The notes beneath the pieces were generated by a model. It saw nothing but the letters and a program-made list of their open reading frames with translations. It had not been told where the DNA came from and made no database searches. A stretch of 33,540 nucleotides of DNA from Streptomyces aculeolatus. GTDB lineage: Bacteria > Actinomycetota > Actinomycetes > Streptomycetales > Streptomycetaceae. A program made the translations under genes and the position numbers. The stretch spans positions 1 to 33,540 of the forward strand of contig NZ_JAINRD010000044.1 of NCBI RefSeq assembly GCF_020400605.1, written 5' to 3'. Of this stretch, positions 15,425-25,149 are shown in pieces (position 1 is the stretch's first letter; every line of letters starts with the position of its first letter).

Positions 15425-18400
15425 CGCGGTGGCGACGGTCGTCGCCGCGTCGGCGTCGGGGGTCGCCTCACCGGCCAGTTCCCTTCCCAGGAAGTCGGCC
15501 AGACCGCGGGGCGTCGGGTAGTCGAAGACGAGGGTGGCGGGCAGTTGCAGGCCGGTCTCGGCGGTGAGCCGGTTCCGCAGGTCCACGCCGGTGAGCGAGT
15601 CGAAGCCCATGTCTTTGAACGCCCGCCCGGACTCGACGGTCTCTGCCGTCTCGTGCCCGAGCACCACCGCCACCTGGGAGCGGACGAGGTCCAGCACGAA
15701 GCGTCCCCGCTCCTCGGGGGAGACGTCCGACAGCTGGGCGCGCAGCGCCTGCGTGCCGTCGTCCTCCGGGGCCGTCTCCTGCTGCTTCTGTTCCTGTTGC
15801 TGCGCGGCAAGGACAGCGCGTGCGTCGGGCAGGTCGGCCAGGAACCAGCTCGTGCGGGCGGAGGTGAACAGGGGCGCGAAGCGATCCCAGTCGATGGCGG
15901 AGATGGCGACGAACGTCTCGTCGTGGTCGAGGACCTGCCGCAGCCCGGAGAGGGCGGTGCCGGCGTCCAGCAGGGGAAGGCCCTGCCTGTTGGCGCGGTC
16001 GTAGAGGACGGAACGCACCGCGGTCTTGGTGTCGTCCGACTCGTTGAATGCGTTCCACACGCCCCACGCGATCGAGGTGGCAGTGAGGCCGCGGCGGCGG
16101 CGCCGGGCGGCGAGCGCGTCGAGGTGGGCGTTGGCCGCGGCGTAGGCCGCGTGGTCTCCGCTGCCCCAGAAGGCCGCGATGGAGGAGAACAGTACGAAGG
16201 CGTCGAGGGTGTCCTCGTCGAAGAGTGCGTCGAGGACATCGGCGCCGACGACCTTCGCGGTGTCGTGTAGCTGGTCCAGTGTGATGTCGGCCAGAGGATC
16301 AAGCCCGGCCTGGGTCACTGAGTGGACGACGGTGCGGATCGGCGGCAACTCGCCGCGCGCGTTCTCGATCAGCCCGGCCATGGCCTGCTTGTCGGTGATG
16401 TCGCAGGCGGCGAAGTGGGCTTGGACGCCGAGCGCATCGAGCTCGGCCTTGAGGTCGGTGGCCCCGGGAGCGTCCATGCCGCGGCGGCTGACCAGCAGCA
16501 GGTGCTCGGCGCCCTCGCGGGCCATCCAGCGGACGAGCTGCGCGCCGAGCACGCCCGTAGCGCCGACGATCATCACCGTGTCACGCGGCCGCCACGCGCG
16601 TTTCGCGGCGGCCGTCCCCAAGGGTGCCCGTGCCATCCGCCGCGCCACGGGGCCCGTGGCGCGCAACGCGATCTGGTCCTCCTCGGGGGCGGTCAGCAGC
16701 TCGGGTAGTTGCCGCCAGGCCGCGTCGTCGCCGCCGATGTCGTGCGGCAGGTCGATGAGGCCGCGCCACATGCGGGGGTGTTCCAGCGCGGCGACCCGGC
16801 CGACGCCCCAGACTTGGGCCTGCACGGGGTTGGGCGCGGGGTCGTGGTCGCCGGTGGCGACAGCGCCCTGCGTCAGGCACCACAGCGGCCCGTCGTCGAT
16901 CCCCGCGTCCGCCAGCGCTTGTAGCAGTGCCACGGTGCCGGACAGCCCGAGGGCCACTCCGCCCGCCCGGTCGTCCGGTCGCTCGTCCAGACCGAGGAGT
17001 GACACGATGCCGACGGACTCGCCTTGGGCCGCCCGGGCCAGGGGGAGGGCAAGCTGTTCCCGGCTTGCGGCGGCGGTGCGGATGAGGGCGACGTCCGCGC
17101 CCGCGCCGGTGAGCATGCGCTCGCAGGCCGCAACCAGGACCTCGTCCACACCTTCTTCGGGGACGAGGAGCAGCCAACGGCCGGTAAGGGTTCCGTCCCC
17201 GCGGCTGGTGGCAGGGGACCAGGAAACGCCGTAGCGCCAGGACTCCAGCACGGATTGTTCGCGGTGCTTACGGCGCCAGGACGACAGGGCGGGCAAGACC
17301 GTGCCGAGTGACGACTGCCCGGTTTCGCTCAGCTCCAGTGTCGCGGCGAGCGAGGAGAGGTCCTGGCCTTCGACGGCATCCCAGAAGACCGAGTCAACCG
17401 GGTCGCCGTGGGCGAAGGGCGCCGAGGAGCCGGAGGTGTCGGATACGACGGGCTCCAGCCAGTAGCGCTTGTGCTGGAATGCGTAGGTGGGAAGGTCGAC
17501 GCGACTCGGCCGGGCACCGCCGAAGACCTCGTCCCAGTCCAGGTCCACGCCGTATGCGTGGGCGTGGGCGGCACTGGTGAGGAACCGCGCCATGCCGCCT
17601 TGGTCGCGGCGCAGGGTCTCGACCACAGCACACTGTGCCCCGGCCGCCGCCACCGTGTCCCCGATCCCGGCGACCAGCACTGGATGCGGACTCGCCTCCA
17701 CGAACACCCCGGCACCGGCCTGCGCCAGCGCCTCGATCACGGGGGCGAACCGCACCGGCTCGCGCAGGTTCCGCACCCAGTACGCGGCGTCCAGGGTCGC
17801 GGTGTCCACGGCCTCGCCCGTCACCGTGGAGTAGAACGCCACGCGCGAGGCCACCGGGCTGATGCCGGCCAGGGCTTCGAGCAGCCCGTCGCGGATCTCG
17901 TCGACCTGCGGGCTGTGAGAGGCGTAGTCGACCTCGATGCGACGTGCCCACACCCCGTCCGTCTCGCACCGCACGAGTAGCTCGTCCACCGCCGTCGGCT
18001 CACCCGAAATAACTGTGGCGGCAGGCCCGTTGACCGCAGCCAGCCCCACCCGGCCTTCCCATGGCCCGACCAGCCGTGCGGTCGCCTCCTCACCCAGGGC
18101 GACCTGCGCCATGGCTCCTCGGCCCGACAGCCCCACAAGGGCGCGACTGCGCAAGGCCACCACGCGGGCAGCGTCTTCGAGAGACAGCGCGCCGGCGATG
18201 TGTGCGGCGGCTATCTCCCCCTGGGAGTGGCCCACGACCACGTCCGGCACCACGCCGATCGACTCCCAGAGCCGGGCCAGCGCCACCATTACGGCGAACA
18301 GCACGGGCTGAACCACGTCCACGCGCTGTAGCTGCTCCTCGTCGCCCTCCCGCAGGAGAGCGGTCAGCGACCAGTCCACGTGGGGTGCGAGCGCGTCCTC

Positions 18401-20206
18401 GCAAGCGGCGATCGACCGCGAGAACTCAGGGCTGGAGTCGATCAGTTCGCGGGCCATGCCGACCCACTGCGAACCCTGCCCGGGGAACACCATCACCACC
18501 CGGCCGGGGGACCGGGATCCCGCCACCACACCCGCCGCACCTCGCCCGGCAGCCACGGCGTCGAGCCCCACCACCGCCTCGTCCAGGCTTGCGGCCAGCA
18601 CCACTGCGCGGTGTTCGAGCGCCGCCCGCGTCGTGGCGAGCGACCAGCCCACGTCGGACAGGGGCGCCCCGGTCCCGGCCCTGGTCGTCAGGAACTCACT
18701 CAGCCGCGCCGCCTGGTCTGCGAGCGCCCCGGCCGACCGGCCCGATACCGCCAGCGGCACCACGCCGTAGGGCGGCCGGTCCGGTCGCCCGGGGCCGCCG
18801 TCATCTCCCGGGTCCTGAGGCTCCGGCGCCTCTTCCAGGATCAGGTGCACATTGGTACCGCTGATACCGAAGCCGGAGACTCCGGCCCTGCGCGGGTGCC
18901 CGTTCCGCTTCCAGGCAACCGGCTCGGTCAGCAGCTCCACCTCACCCGCCGACCAGTCAATGGCCGGAGAGGGCGCGTCCACGTGCAGGGTCCTCGGCAG
19001 CAGGCCGTGGCGCATCCCCATGACCATCTTGATGACGCCCGCCACACCGGCGGACGGGCCGGAGTGCCCGATGTTCGACTTGATGGAGCCCAGCCACAGC
19101 GGCCGGCCCTCCTCCCGGCCCTGGCCGTAGGTCGCCAGCAGCGCCTGCGCCTCGATCGGGTCGCCGAGGGTGGTGCCCGTGCCGTGGGCCTCCACGGCGT
19201 CCACGTCCGCTACCGACAGCCGCGCGTTGGACAGCGCCTGCCGGATCACCCGCTGCTGCGACGGGCCGTTCGGCGCGGACAGCCCATTCGACGCGCCGTC
19301 CTGGTTCACGGCGGAGCCACGCACCACCGCGAGCACCTCGTGGCCGTTTCGCACCGCGTCCGACAGCCGCTCCACCAGCAGCAGGCCCGCGCCCTCGGAC
19401 CAGCCGATGCCGTCCGCCGCCGCCGCGAACGCCTTGCACCGGCCGTCCACGGCCAGCCCTCGCTGCCGGCTGAACTGAATGAACCCGACGGGGCTGGCCA
19501 TGAGACTCACCCCGCCGGCCAACGCCAGGTCGCACTCGCCGCTGCGCACCGAACGGACCGCCAGGTGCAGGGCGACCAGCGAGGACGAGCAGGCCGTGTC
19601 CACGGTGACCGCGGGGCCCTCCAGTCCGAAGGTGTAGGACACACGGCCGGACACGACGCTGGTCAGGCTCCCGGCCAGCGAGTAGCCCTCGATCCCGCTG
19701 GGGAGTTGCTGAGACGGGTCGTAGTAGCCGGAGTAGGTCGAGCCGATGAAGACGCCCGTGGAGCTTCCCTGGAGCTGCTTCGGTGTGAGGCCGAGCCGTT
19801 CGAAGACCTCCCAGGAGGTTTCCAGCACCATACGCTGCTGGGGGTCCATGGCCAGCGCCTCACGGGGGCTGATGCCGAAAAGGTCTGCGTCGAACTGCGC
19901 GGCGTTGTCGACGAATGCACCGTGCCGGGTGTAGGACTTCCCCTCCGCGTCGGGATCGGGATCGTAGATGCCTTCCACGTCCCAGCCGCGGTCGCCGGGG
20001 AACTCCGTGACGGTGTCCCGGCCTTCCGCAACGACGTTCCACAGTGCCTCGGGCGAATGCGCGCCTCCGGGGTAGCGGCAGGCCATGGCCACGATCGCCA
20101 CGGGCTCCTGCTCCTTCTCCCGCGTCTCGCGCAGCTCTTGCCGCGTGCTGTGCAGCTCGGTCGTGACCCGCTTCAGGTAGTCGACGAGCTTCTCTTCGTT
20201 CACCAT
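9788..20206 (-). CDS. Type I PKS, two modules: KS-AT-KR-ACP / KS-AT-DH-KR(inactive)-ACP
   Basis: A 3472-residue bimodular PKS, second to last in the line. The N-terminus (1-33) is a charged coiled coil (VDYLKRVTTELHSTRQ) of the class that docks onto C-terminal helices ending like that of the upstream protein. The C-terminus (about 3405-3472) has the helix IRQAIAAIPLDQIKQAG and a final acidic tail, matching the start of the terminal PKS. The frame is open to 20491, but ATG 20206 is chosen because it starts the docking helix directly and leaves a 46-nt gap after the upstream stop. The longer start would overlap the upstream gene by over 200 nt and encode no domain. Both AT domains read as methylmalonyl-specific. 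The second KR lacks catalytic Ser and Tyr. Confidence 0.95.
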   Translation of the reverse strand: MVNEEKLVDYLKRVTTELHSTRQELRETREKEQEPVAIVAMACRYPGGAHSPEALWNVVAEGRDTVTEFPGDRGWDVEGIYDPDPDAEGKSYTRHGAFVDNAAQFDADLFGISPREALAMDPQQRMVLETSWEVFERLGLTPKQLQGSSTGVFIGSTYSGYYDPSQQLPSGIEGYSLAGSLTSVVSGRVSYTFGLEGPAVTVDTACSSSLVALHLAVRSVRSGECDLALAGGVSLMASPVGFIQFSRQRGLAVDGRCKAFAAAADGIGWSEGAGLLLVERLSDAVRNGHEVLAVVRGSAVNQDGASNGLSAPNGPSQQRVIRQALSNARLSVADVDAVEAHGTGTTLGDPIEAQALLATYGQGREEGRPLWLGSIKSNIGHSGPSAGVAGVIKMVMGMRHGLLPRTLHVDAPSPAIDWSAGEVELLTEPVAWKRNGHPRRAGVSGFGISGTNVHLILEEAPEPQDPGDDGGPGRPDRPPYGVVPLAVSGRSAGALADQAARLSEFLTTRAGTGAPLSDVGWSLATTRAALEHRAVVLAASLDEAVVGLDAVAAGRGAAGVVAGSRSPGRVVMVFPGQGSQWVGMARELIDSSPEFSRSIAACEDALAPHVDWSLTALLREGDEEQLQRVDVVQPVLFAVMVALARLWESIGVVPDVVVGHSQGEIAAAHIAGALSLEDAARVVALRSRALVGLSGRGAMAQVALGEEATARLVGPWEGRVGLAAVNGPAATVISGEPTAVDELLVRCETDGVWARRIEVDYASHSPQVDEIRDGLLEALAGISPVASRVAFYSTVTGEAVDTATLDAAYWVRNLREPVRFAPVIEALAQAGAGVFVEASPHPVLVAGIGDTVAAAGAQCAVVETLRRDQGGMARFLTSAAHAHAYGVDLDWDEVFGGARPSRVDLPTYAFQHKRYWLEPVVSDTSGSSAPFAHGDPVDSVFWDAVEGQDLSSLAATLELSETGQSSLGTVLPALSSWRRKHREQSVLESWRYGVSWSPATSRGDGTLTGRWLLLVPEEGVDEVLVAACERMLTGAGADVALIRTAAASREQLALPLARAAQGESVGIVSLLGLDERPDDRAGGVALGLSGTVALLQALADAGIDDGPLWCLTQGAVATGDHDPAPNPVQAQVWGVGRVAALEHPRMWRGLIDLPHDIGGDDAAWRQLPELLTAPEEDQIALRATGPVARRMARAPLGTAAAKRAWRPRDTVMIVGATGVLGAQLVRWMAREGAEHLLLVSRRGMDAPGATDLKAELDALGVQAHFAACDITDKQAMAGLIENARGELPPIRTVVHSVTQAGLDPLADITLDQLHDTAKVVGADVLDALFDEDTLDAFVLFSSIAAFWGSGDHAAYAAANAHLDALAARRRRRGLTATSIAWGVWNAFNESDDTKTAVRSVLYDRANRQGLPLLDAGTALSGLRQVLDHDETFVAISAIDWDRFAPLFTSARTSWFLADLPDARAVLAAQQQEQKQQETAPEDDGTQALRAQLSDVSPEERGRFVLDLVRSQVAVVLGHETAETVESGRAFKDMGFDSLTGVDLRNRLTAETGLQLPATLVFDYPTPRGLADFLGRELAGEATPDADAATTVATADDEPIAIVSMACRYPGGAESPDELWDLIAAGGDAISGFPTDRGWDMDGRVDQSAAAGPDRRSGTSYVSSGGFLRGMADFDAALFGISPREALTMDPQQRLILESLWELFERAGIDPHSMKGSQTGTFIGCSWSEYCSGQRNSAQEGIEGYLITGGTPSVISGRAAYAFGLEGPAISIDTACSSSLVALHLAAQGLRNGECSMAVAGGVAVQIEIGAFVSFSSQGALAADGRCKAFSAAADGMGLSEGVGMVLLERLSDARRNGHEVLAVIRGSAMNQDGASNGLSAPNGPSQQRVTRQALANAGVSPGEVDAVEAHGTGTTLGDPIEAQALLATYGQGRPDDAPLWLGSVKSNIGHTAAAAGVAGIIKMVMAMRHGVLPKTLHAEEPSPHIDWSAGSVELLTEARPWPDQGRPRRAGVSSFGISGTNAHVILEEAPLEEPAGQKPDGEPDEPGEAPAPGLVAAVGNVPLVVSGRSPAARASQAARLRDFLLGDAGADVPLADVGWSLATTRAALEHRGVVLARSTEDAVSGLDALAAGETVHGAVSGAPATGGDRRVVMVFPGQGSQWPGMAREMLDSSEVFAEAIAACDDALAPYVDWSLTQVLREGDESGLARVDVVQPALFAVMVGLARLWESVGVRPDVVVGHSQGEIAAAHIAGGLSLQDAARVVALRSRTLVELSGQGAMASVALGKDAAEALIGPWQDRVSIAAVNSPLSTLVSGEPDALNEVIAQCAKEGVWARRIPVDYASHGIQVERIRDRLVAELTGIAPRSATATFYSTVTGTQLDTAALDADYWYRNLRQTVSFAPVITALADQGDALFIEVTPHSVLTAAIQDCAEASAESKVRGGAAVIGTLRRDDGGPDRFLAALAEAYTHDAPVDWPAVFAGTAQQPVPLPTYAFQHQRYWLDPAPAGGPHVVTGAGLTAADHPLLSAALPVAGGQEFLLTGRLSITTHPWLADHAVAGVAVVPGAALLELAVRAGDETDCDAVERLTLENPLVLPPRDAVQLQVRVAAPDASGRRAMEIHSRVENKVDTARRDWIRHATGTLLPAIADPAEPSTPDAGPWPPAGAEPVDIEVFRAEAATTGHAFGPAFGGLRAAWRSGEEILAEVALPDEWQQEAARFGLHPALLDAAQQAFLAARGTLTPGQAWLPAGYAGVRLLATGADALRVRLSPAGDGHDTDALHIALADTGGRPVAEVAAFTVRPVDADGILSHVTPAGEVPLRVEWAPFGGTAAHSSGSPGELVDSRWALVGAGAAAETVSAAAADRGATVHGYADAAELTRATADTDGEATAEEPDIVVWVWPPTADPERPEAVHTALADALDLLKTWLADTRWRDRRIVALTQGAVTTGDDIPLTDPGQAAVLGLLRAAQAEGLDRLLLVDVDGNEASYAALPRVVADAYAAGESQVALHTGQGLVPRLARPREEPRPRQGSPRGDSHGTVLVTGGTGTLGALVARHLAAEHKVRHLLLASRRGDEAPGARELRRELELLGADVRIAACDLAERSELAGLLREIPDEHPLTGVVHAAGGLDEVMIASLTPEQLGTVLRPKVDAALHLHELTRDAELSMFVLFSHVAGVFGGPAQGSSAAANAYLDALARRRAELDLPATSLAWGPWELKDTLTGTSDRADRARMARGGLVPMPPAYALGLLDTALAMDQPLLAPLRIDTARLRAEAGAGMLPPLWRGLVPVHARRSAQATDGADQSSALRQRLTGLSERKQLDALLDLVCGQAAVVLGHDSTDQVQPAQAFQEIGFDSLTAVDLRNRLVAATGMRLPATLTFDFPTPADLAIRLRTELAPDLGPERDDARDAHIRQAIAAIPLDQIKQAGVLGTLMRLAGVPEEGGQPDEVPVADMSVDDLVQAALDDNQS
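15425..20206 (-). other. PKS module X+3: KS-AT(methylmalonyl)-KR(A-type)-ACP
   Basis: KS Cys206; AT Ser661 in GHSQGE and YASH at 761-764, so methylmalonyl. The dimerisation element FWDAVEGQDLSSLAATL follows the AT. The KR has GATGVLG (1215-1221), SRRG, Ser1342, Tyr1355 and Asn1359, all intact. It has Trp1347 and His1352 (A-type, A2-like) and no LDD. The usual HAAG segment is HSVTQAG. ACP Ser is 1537. Predicted output is an alpha-methyl, beta-hydroxyl unit. Confidence 0.92.
17700..18030. repeat. Paralogous AT C-terminal block, near-identical copy of 27418-27750
   Basis: The DNA for the C-terminal part of the AT of module X+3 matches that of module X+1 at 27418-27750 over more than 300 nt at high identity. 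It includes an uninterrupted stretch of about 30 identical bases (from CGCAGGTTCC, near 17764 and 27482). This is stronger than protein conservation requires and fits recent duplication or gene conversion between modules. KS-encoding segments around 19065, 24100 and 28790 show the same pattern. Confidence 0.6.
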
Positions 20207-20252
20207 CTGACGTTCGCCATCCCCGGGTGGTCGTCCGATCGCTGGCCGCACT

Positions 20253-23200
20253 TCACAGGCCGAGCTCGCTGTCAATGAAGTCGATGACTTCCTCGGCTGT
20301 CGCCGTCTGAATCGCGTTCGCAACGTCGGCTTCGCCGGGTGCAGGTCCGTTCTGGCGCCAGTCCGTGAGGATGGCCTCCAATCGGGAGGTGATGGCGTCG
20401 CGGGTGCTGGTGGCCGATATCCGCGAGAGCGCCGACTGGAGTTTGTCCAGTTCTCCGAGGATCGGCAGGTCTGCAGCGTCGCCGGGTGCAATTTCCTGTT
20501 TCAGGTAGTCGGCGATGGCCATGGGCGTCGGATAGTCGAAGACAAGGGTGGCCGGCAGCCGCAGCCCGGTGGCGGTGCTGAGGCGGTTACGCAATTCGAC
20601 CGAGGTGAGCGAGGTGAAACCGACCTCGCTGAAGGCGCGTTCGGGGTCGACGGCTCCCGCCGACCCGTGTCCGAGCACGCTGGCCACGTTGCCGCACACG
20701 AGATCTTGCAGAAGTTGGTCGGCCTCGCTGTCGGCCATGCCTGCCAGGCGCTCGACAAGGGCAGCCCGGGCGGCGAGGTCGGCCTCCTGCGCCTCCGCGG
20801 CGTCGGCCTGGGCGGCTGCGCGTGCCTCGGGCACCCCGCCGATGAGGGCGCTGGGGCGCGTGGCGGTGAAGACCGGGACGAAGCGCGTCCAGTCGACGTC
20901 GGCGATCGCCAGGACGGTCTCCCCGTGCTCGATCGCTTCGCGTATGGCCGGGAGTGCCTGGCGGGGGGCGAGCAGCGGGAGGCCCTGGCGGCCCAGCGCG
21001 GCGGCGACGTCGGAAGCGTCGTCACCGCCGTCCCCCGCGGAGATTTCCCACATGCCCCAGGCGATCGCGGAGGCCACCAGCCCGCGCCGCCTGCGTCCTT
21101 CTGCCAACGCCTCAAGCTGCGCGTTGGCCGCAGCGAATCCTGCGTGGTCGGCGCTGCCCCAGAGAGCAGCGACGGAGGAGAAGAGCACGAACGCGTCGAG
21201 GGTGTTGTCGTCGAACAGTTCGTCGAGGTTACGGGCGCCCTGGACCTTGAGGTGTGCGTTGGTACCGAGGTGGGCGGGATCGGCCCCGGCCACGGAGCTG
21301 AGTTCGATGCCGGTCTCCGTATGGATCACGCCGCGAATCGCCCTGCCCTCCAGCCGCAGGCGGCCGACAAGAGCGGCCAGCGCCTGCTTGTCGGTGGGGT
21401 CGCAGGCCACGACCGTGACCTCGGCACCCAGGGATTCGAGGTCCGCCTCCAGATCGGCGGCACCGTGGGCAGCAGGGCCATCGGGACTGATCAGGACGAG
21501 GTGTTCTGCTCCCTGTTCCGCGGCCCAGCGGGCGGCCTCGCCGCCCAGGGCACCGGTGCCGCCGGTGATCAGCGTCGTCCCGTGCGGCTGCCAGGGGCGG
21601 GCAGGCCTGGCCTGGCCCAGCGGTGCGCGCGTCATGCGCCGTGCGAACAGGCCGTGGGCACGCAGCGCCACTTGGTCCTCGTCGGCGGCGGTCAGCGCGG
21701 CCGGCAGCAGGGCCGTCGCCGTGGCGATCGCCCATTCGTCCTCGTCGCCGTGGTCCTGTTGGTCTTCCGTGCCCCGGGGCAGGTCGATAAGGCCGCCCCA
21801 CAGCCGCGGGTGCTCGAGGGCCGCCACCCGTCCCAGGCCCCAGATCCCGGCCTGCGTGGCGTCGGGGGCGGGGTCCGTGTCGTCCACGGTCACAGCTCCG
21901 CGGGTGAGCGCCCACAGCGGTGCCTCGATACCGGCGTCGAGAAGCCCTTGGAGCAGGGCCGTGGTGGCGGTCAGCCCGCGCGAGACGGCCGGGCTTTCGG
22001 GGCGAGCGCGTCGGTCGAGGCCGAGCAGGGAGAGCACGCCGACCGGTGCCGAGGTGCCGTCCCCGTGCGTGGCGAGAGCCTCGGTGATCGCGGCGGCGAG
22101 GTCGCCGCGCGCCTCGGGCTGGGCGCTGCGGAGTGTGACGACATCGGCGCCGGCCTCCGCCAGGACGCGGGCGGCACCGGAGACCAAGTCCTCCTCCGCG
22201 CCGTCCTGGGGTGCCACCAGAAGCCAGGTGCCCGGCAGGCCGGGAGCGGCGCTGCCGGCCCGTACCGGCTCCCACGAGACGTGGTAACGCCAGGAGTCGA
22301 GGGTGGTCCGTTCTCTGCGTCGCCTGCGCCAGGCGGAGAGGGCCGGGACGATGGCGCCGAGTGAGGTGTGGGTGCCGAGATCGCCGTTCAGCTCAAGGGT
22401 TGCCGCCAGCGATTCCAGGTCGCCGCTCTCCACCGCCTGCCAGAACTCCGCCGACTCAAGGTCGGTCGCGGCCGCCCGGGTGGCGGGCTCCTCCAGCCAG
22501 TAGCGCTGGCGCTGAAACGCGTACGTGGGCAGCTCCAGCCGGTGGTGAGGGGCGCCGGCGAAGACCTTTTCCCAGTCGGCGGCGACGCCGTTGGCGTGGG
22601 CCTCGGCGAGGCTCGCGAGGAACCGGTCCGGGCCACCGTCGTCACGCCGCAGGGTGCCGACCACCGCGCTCGGCCCGTTGCTGAGAGTGTCCTGAACGGC
22701 GGCGGTGAGCACGGGGTGCGGGCTCGCCTCGATGAAGGCACCGAAGCCCTGGGCGGCCAGCGCCTCGACGACGGGCTGGAACTCCACGGTGTGCCGAAGG
22801 TTGCGGTACCAGTAGTCGGCGTCGAGCGTCGCCGTGTCGACCTCGGTCCCGGTGACGGTGGAGAAGAACGTCACCTCACCCGTCGCGGGCGAGATCCCGG
22901 CGAGGTCTTCCCTCAGCCGCTCACGCAGCCGCTCGACCTGAACACCGTGGGAGGCGTAGTCCACGGGTACCAGGCGCGCCCACACTCCGTCGCCCGCGAG
23001 GCGGTCAAGCAGCTCGTTCACCGCGTCCGGTGTCCCGGAGACGACGGTGGACACCGGGCCGTTGACCGCCGCGACGCACAGGCCCCCGTCACCGGCGTCC
23101 AGGATGGCCTGGGTGTCGTCGCGGCTGAGGGCGACGGAGGCCATGGCGCCTTGGCCGGCCAGTTCGACCAGTGCCCGGCTGCGCAGGGCCACCACCCGGG

Positions 23201-25149
23201 CGGCGTCCTCCAGCGACAGGGCCCCCGCGATGTGCGCCGCTGCGATCTCCCCCTGGGAGTGCCCCACCACCGCGTCCGGACGAACGCCCACCGACTCCCA
23301 GAGCCTGGCCAGCGCGACCATCACCGCGAACAGCACCGGCTGGACCACGTCCACCCGTCGCAGGGGCTCCTCGCCGCCCTCACGCAGGACTTCGGTCAAG
23401 GACCAGTCCACATGAGGCGTCAGGACGTCCTCGCAGGCGGCGATCGCTTCCGCGAACACCGGGCTGGCGTCGAGGAGTTCCCTGGCCATGCCCGCCCACT
23501 GCGAGCCCTGGCCGGGGAAGATCATCGCCACCCTCCGGTCACCTCCGGACGCGGCCATCCCGGCGAGGGCGTGGGCAGCCGTGTCGCCCGAGGCCAGCGC
23601 CCCCAGCCCGGTGAGCGCCTCCTCGCGGGAGCGGGCCAGCACCACGCCGCGGTGCTCCAGGTTCGCGCGCGTGGTCGCCAGCGACCAGCCCACGTCGGGC
23701 AGCGCAACCGCGGCGCCGGCGCTGCTGCGCAGGAAGTCCCGCAGCCGCGCAGCCTGCCCCGCCAGGGCCTCGCGTGACCGGCCCGACAGTGTCAGCGGAA
23801 CCGCTCCGAAGACTGTGTCGTCGCGGGGGGAGGCGGGCGCCGACGTCTCGTGGTCAAGTGCCTGCTCCACGATCACGTGGGCGTTCGTGCCGCTGATGCC
23901 GAAGGAGGAGACTCCGGCGCGCCGGGGGTGACCGTTCGGCTTCCACTCGGCCGGCTCGTTCAGCAACCGGACGGCGCCGGCCGACCAGTCGATGTGCCCG
24001 GAGGGTTCCTCGGCGTGCAGGGTCCTGGGAAGCAGGCCGTGGCGCATCGCCATGACCATCTTGATGATGCCGGCGACACCGGCGGCGGCCGCGGTGTGCC
24101 CGATGTTCGACTTGATGGAGCCCAGCCACAGCGGCCGGTCGTCGTCGCGGTCCTGGCCGTACGTCGCCAGCAGCGCCTGCGCTTCGATCGGGTCACCCAG
24201 CGAGGTGCCCGTGCCGTGGGCTTCGACGGCGTCGACTTCGTCCGGTGTAAGGCGGGCATTGGCCAGCGCCTTCCGGATCACCCGTTGCTGGGAGGGCCCG
24301 TTCGGCGCGGACAGCCCGTTGGAGGCACCGTCCTGGTTCACGGCGCTGCCGCGGATGACCGCAAGCACGTCGTGGCCGTTGCGGACGGCGTCCGTGAGGC
24401 GTTCAAGTACCAGTACGCCGACGCCTTCGGATGCGCCGAAGCCGTCCGCGGCGGCCGAGAACGCCTTGCACCGCCCGTCGACGGAGAGCACCCCTTGCCG
24501 GGAGAACTCCACGAACCCGGCGGGGCTCGACATCACCGTGACGCCGCCGGCCAGGGCAAGTGAGCACTCGCCGTTGCGCAGTCCCTGGGCCGCGGTGTGG
24601 AGCGCCACGAGCGAGGACGAACAGGCGGTGTCGATGGTGACGGCGGGGCCTTCGAGACCAAGGGAGTAGGCGACGCGGCCGGAGACGACGCTGCCGGCCA
24701 TTCCAGTCCCCATGTAGCCTTCGAGTTCCTCGGGCAGCCGCTCAAGGCGCGTGAAGTAGTCCGAGGTCAGCGCGCCGACGAAGACCCCCGTCATGGTGCC
24801 GGCCAGAGAAGGCGGTGAGATGCCCGCGCGTTCCAGCGCCTCCCAGGACGTTTCGAGCATCAGCCGCTGCTGGGGGTCCATCGCCAGTGCTTCGCGCGGG
24901 CTGATGCCGAAGAAGTCGGCGTCGAAATCGGCGACGTCCCGAAGGAATCCGCCGTGCCGGACGTTGCTGGTGCCGGCGCGCTCCGGGTCGGGGTCGTAGA
25001 GCCCCGCCAGGTCCCAGCCGCGGTCGGTGGGGAAACCCCCGATGGCGTCGGTGCCGTCGCAGACCAGTTGCCACAGCTCTTCCGGTGACCTGACGCCACC
25101 CGGGTAGTGGCATGCCATGCCGACGATCGCGACTGGCTCATCGGTGGCG
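20253..25149 (-). other. PKS module X+2: KS-AT(methylmalonyl)-KR(inactive)-ACP with GFTSL motif
   Basis: KS Cys at 24621-24623. AT Ser at 23256-23258 (GHSQGE) and YASH at 22947-22958, so methylmalonyl. The KR keeps GGTGALG and FSSVAALWG, but its catalytic Tyr is Phe (21135-21137, DHAGFAAAN) and the NADPH-phosphate-binding SRRG is SPDG (21477-21488). Ketoreduction should fail, leaving a beta-ketone; an epimerase role is possible but untested. The ACP has GFTSL: the phosphopantetheine Ser remains (20610-20612), but the preceding Asp is Thr (20613-20615). The docking tail ends the protein. Confidence 0.9.

Noticed and set aside
20207..20491. Longer start for the bimodular PKS
   Set aside because: The extra 95 residues overlap the upstream PKS gene, are low-complexity and Arg/Pro/Ser-rich, and precede the docking helix that naturally begins at ATG 20206.
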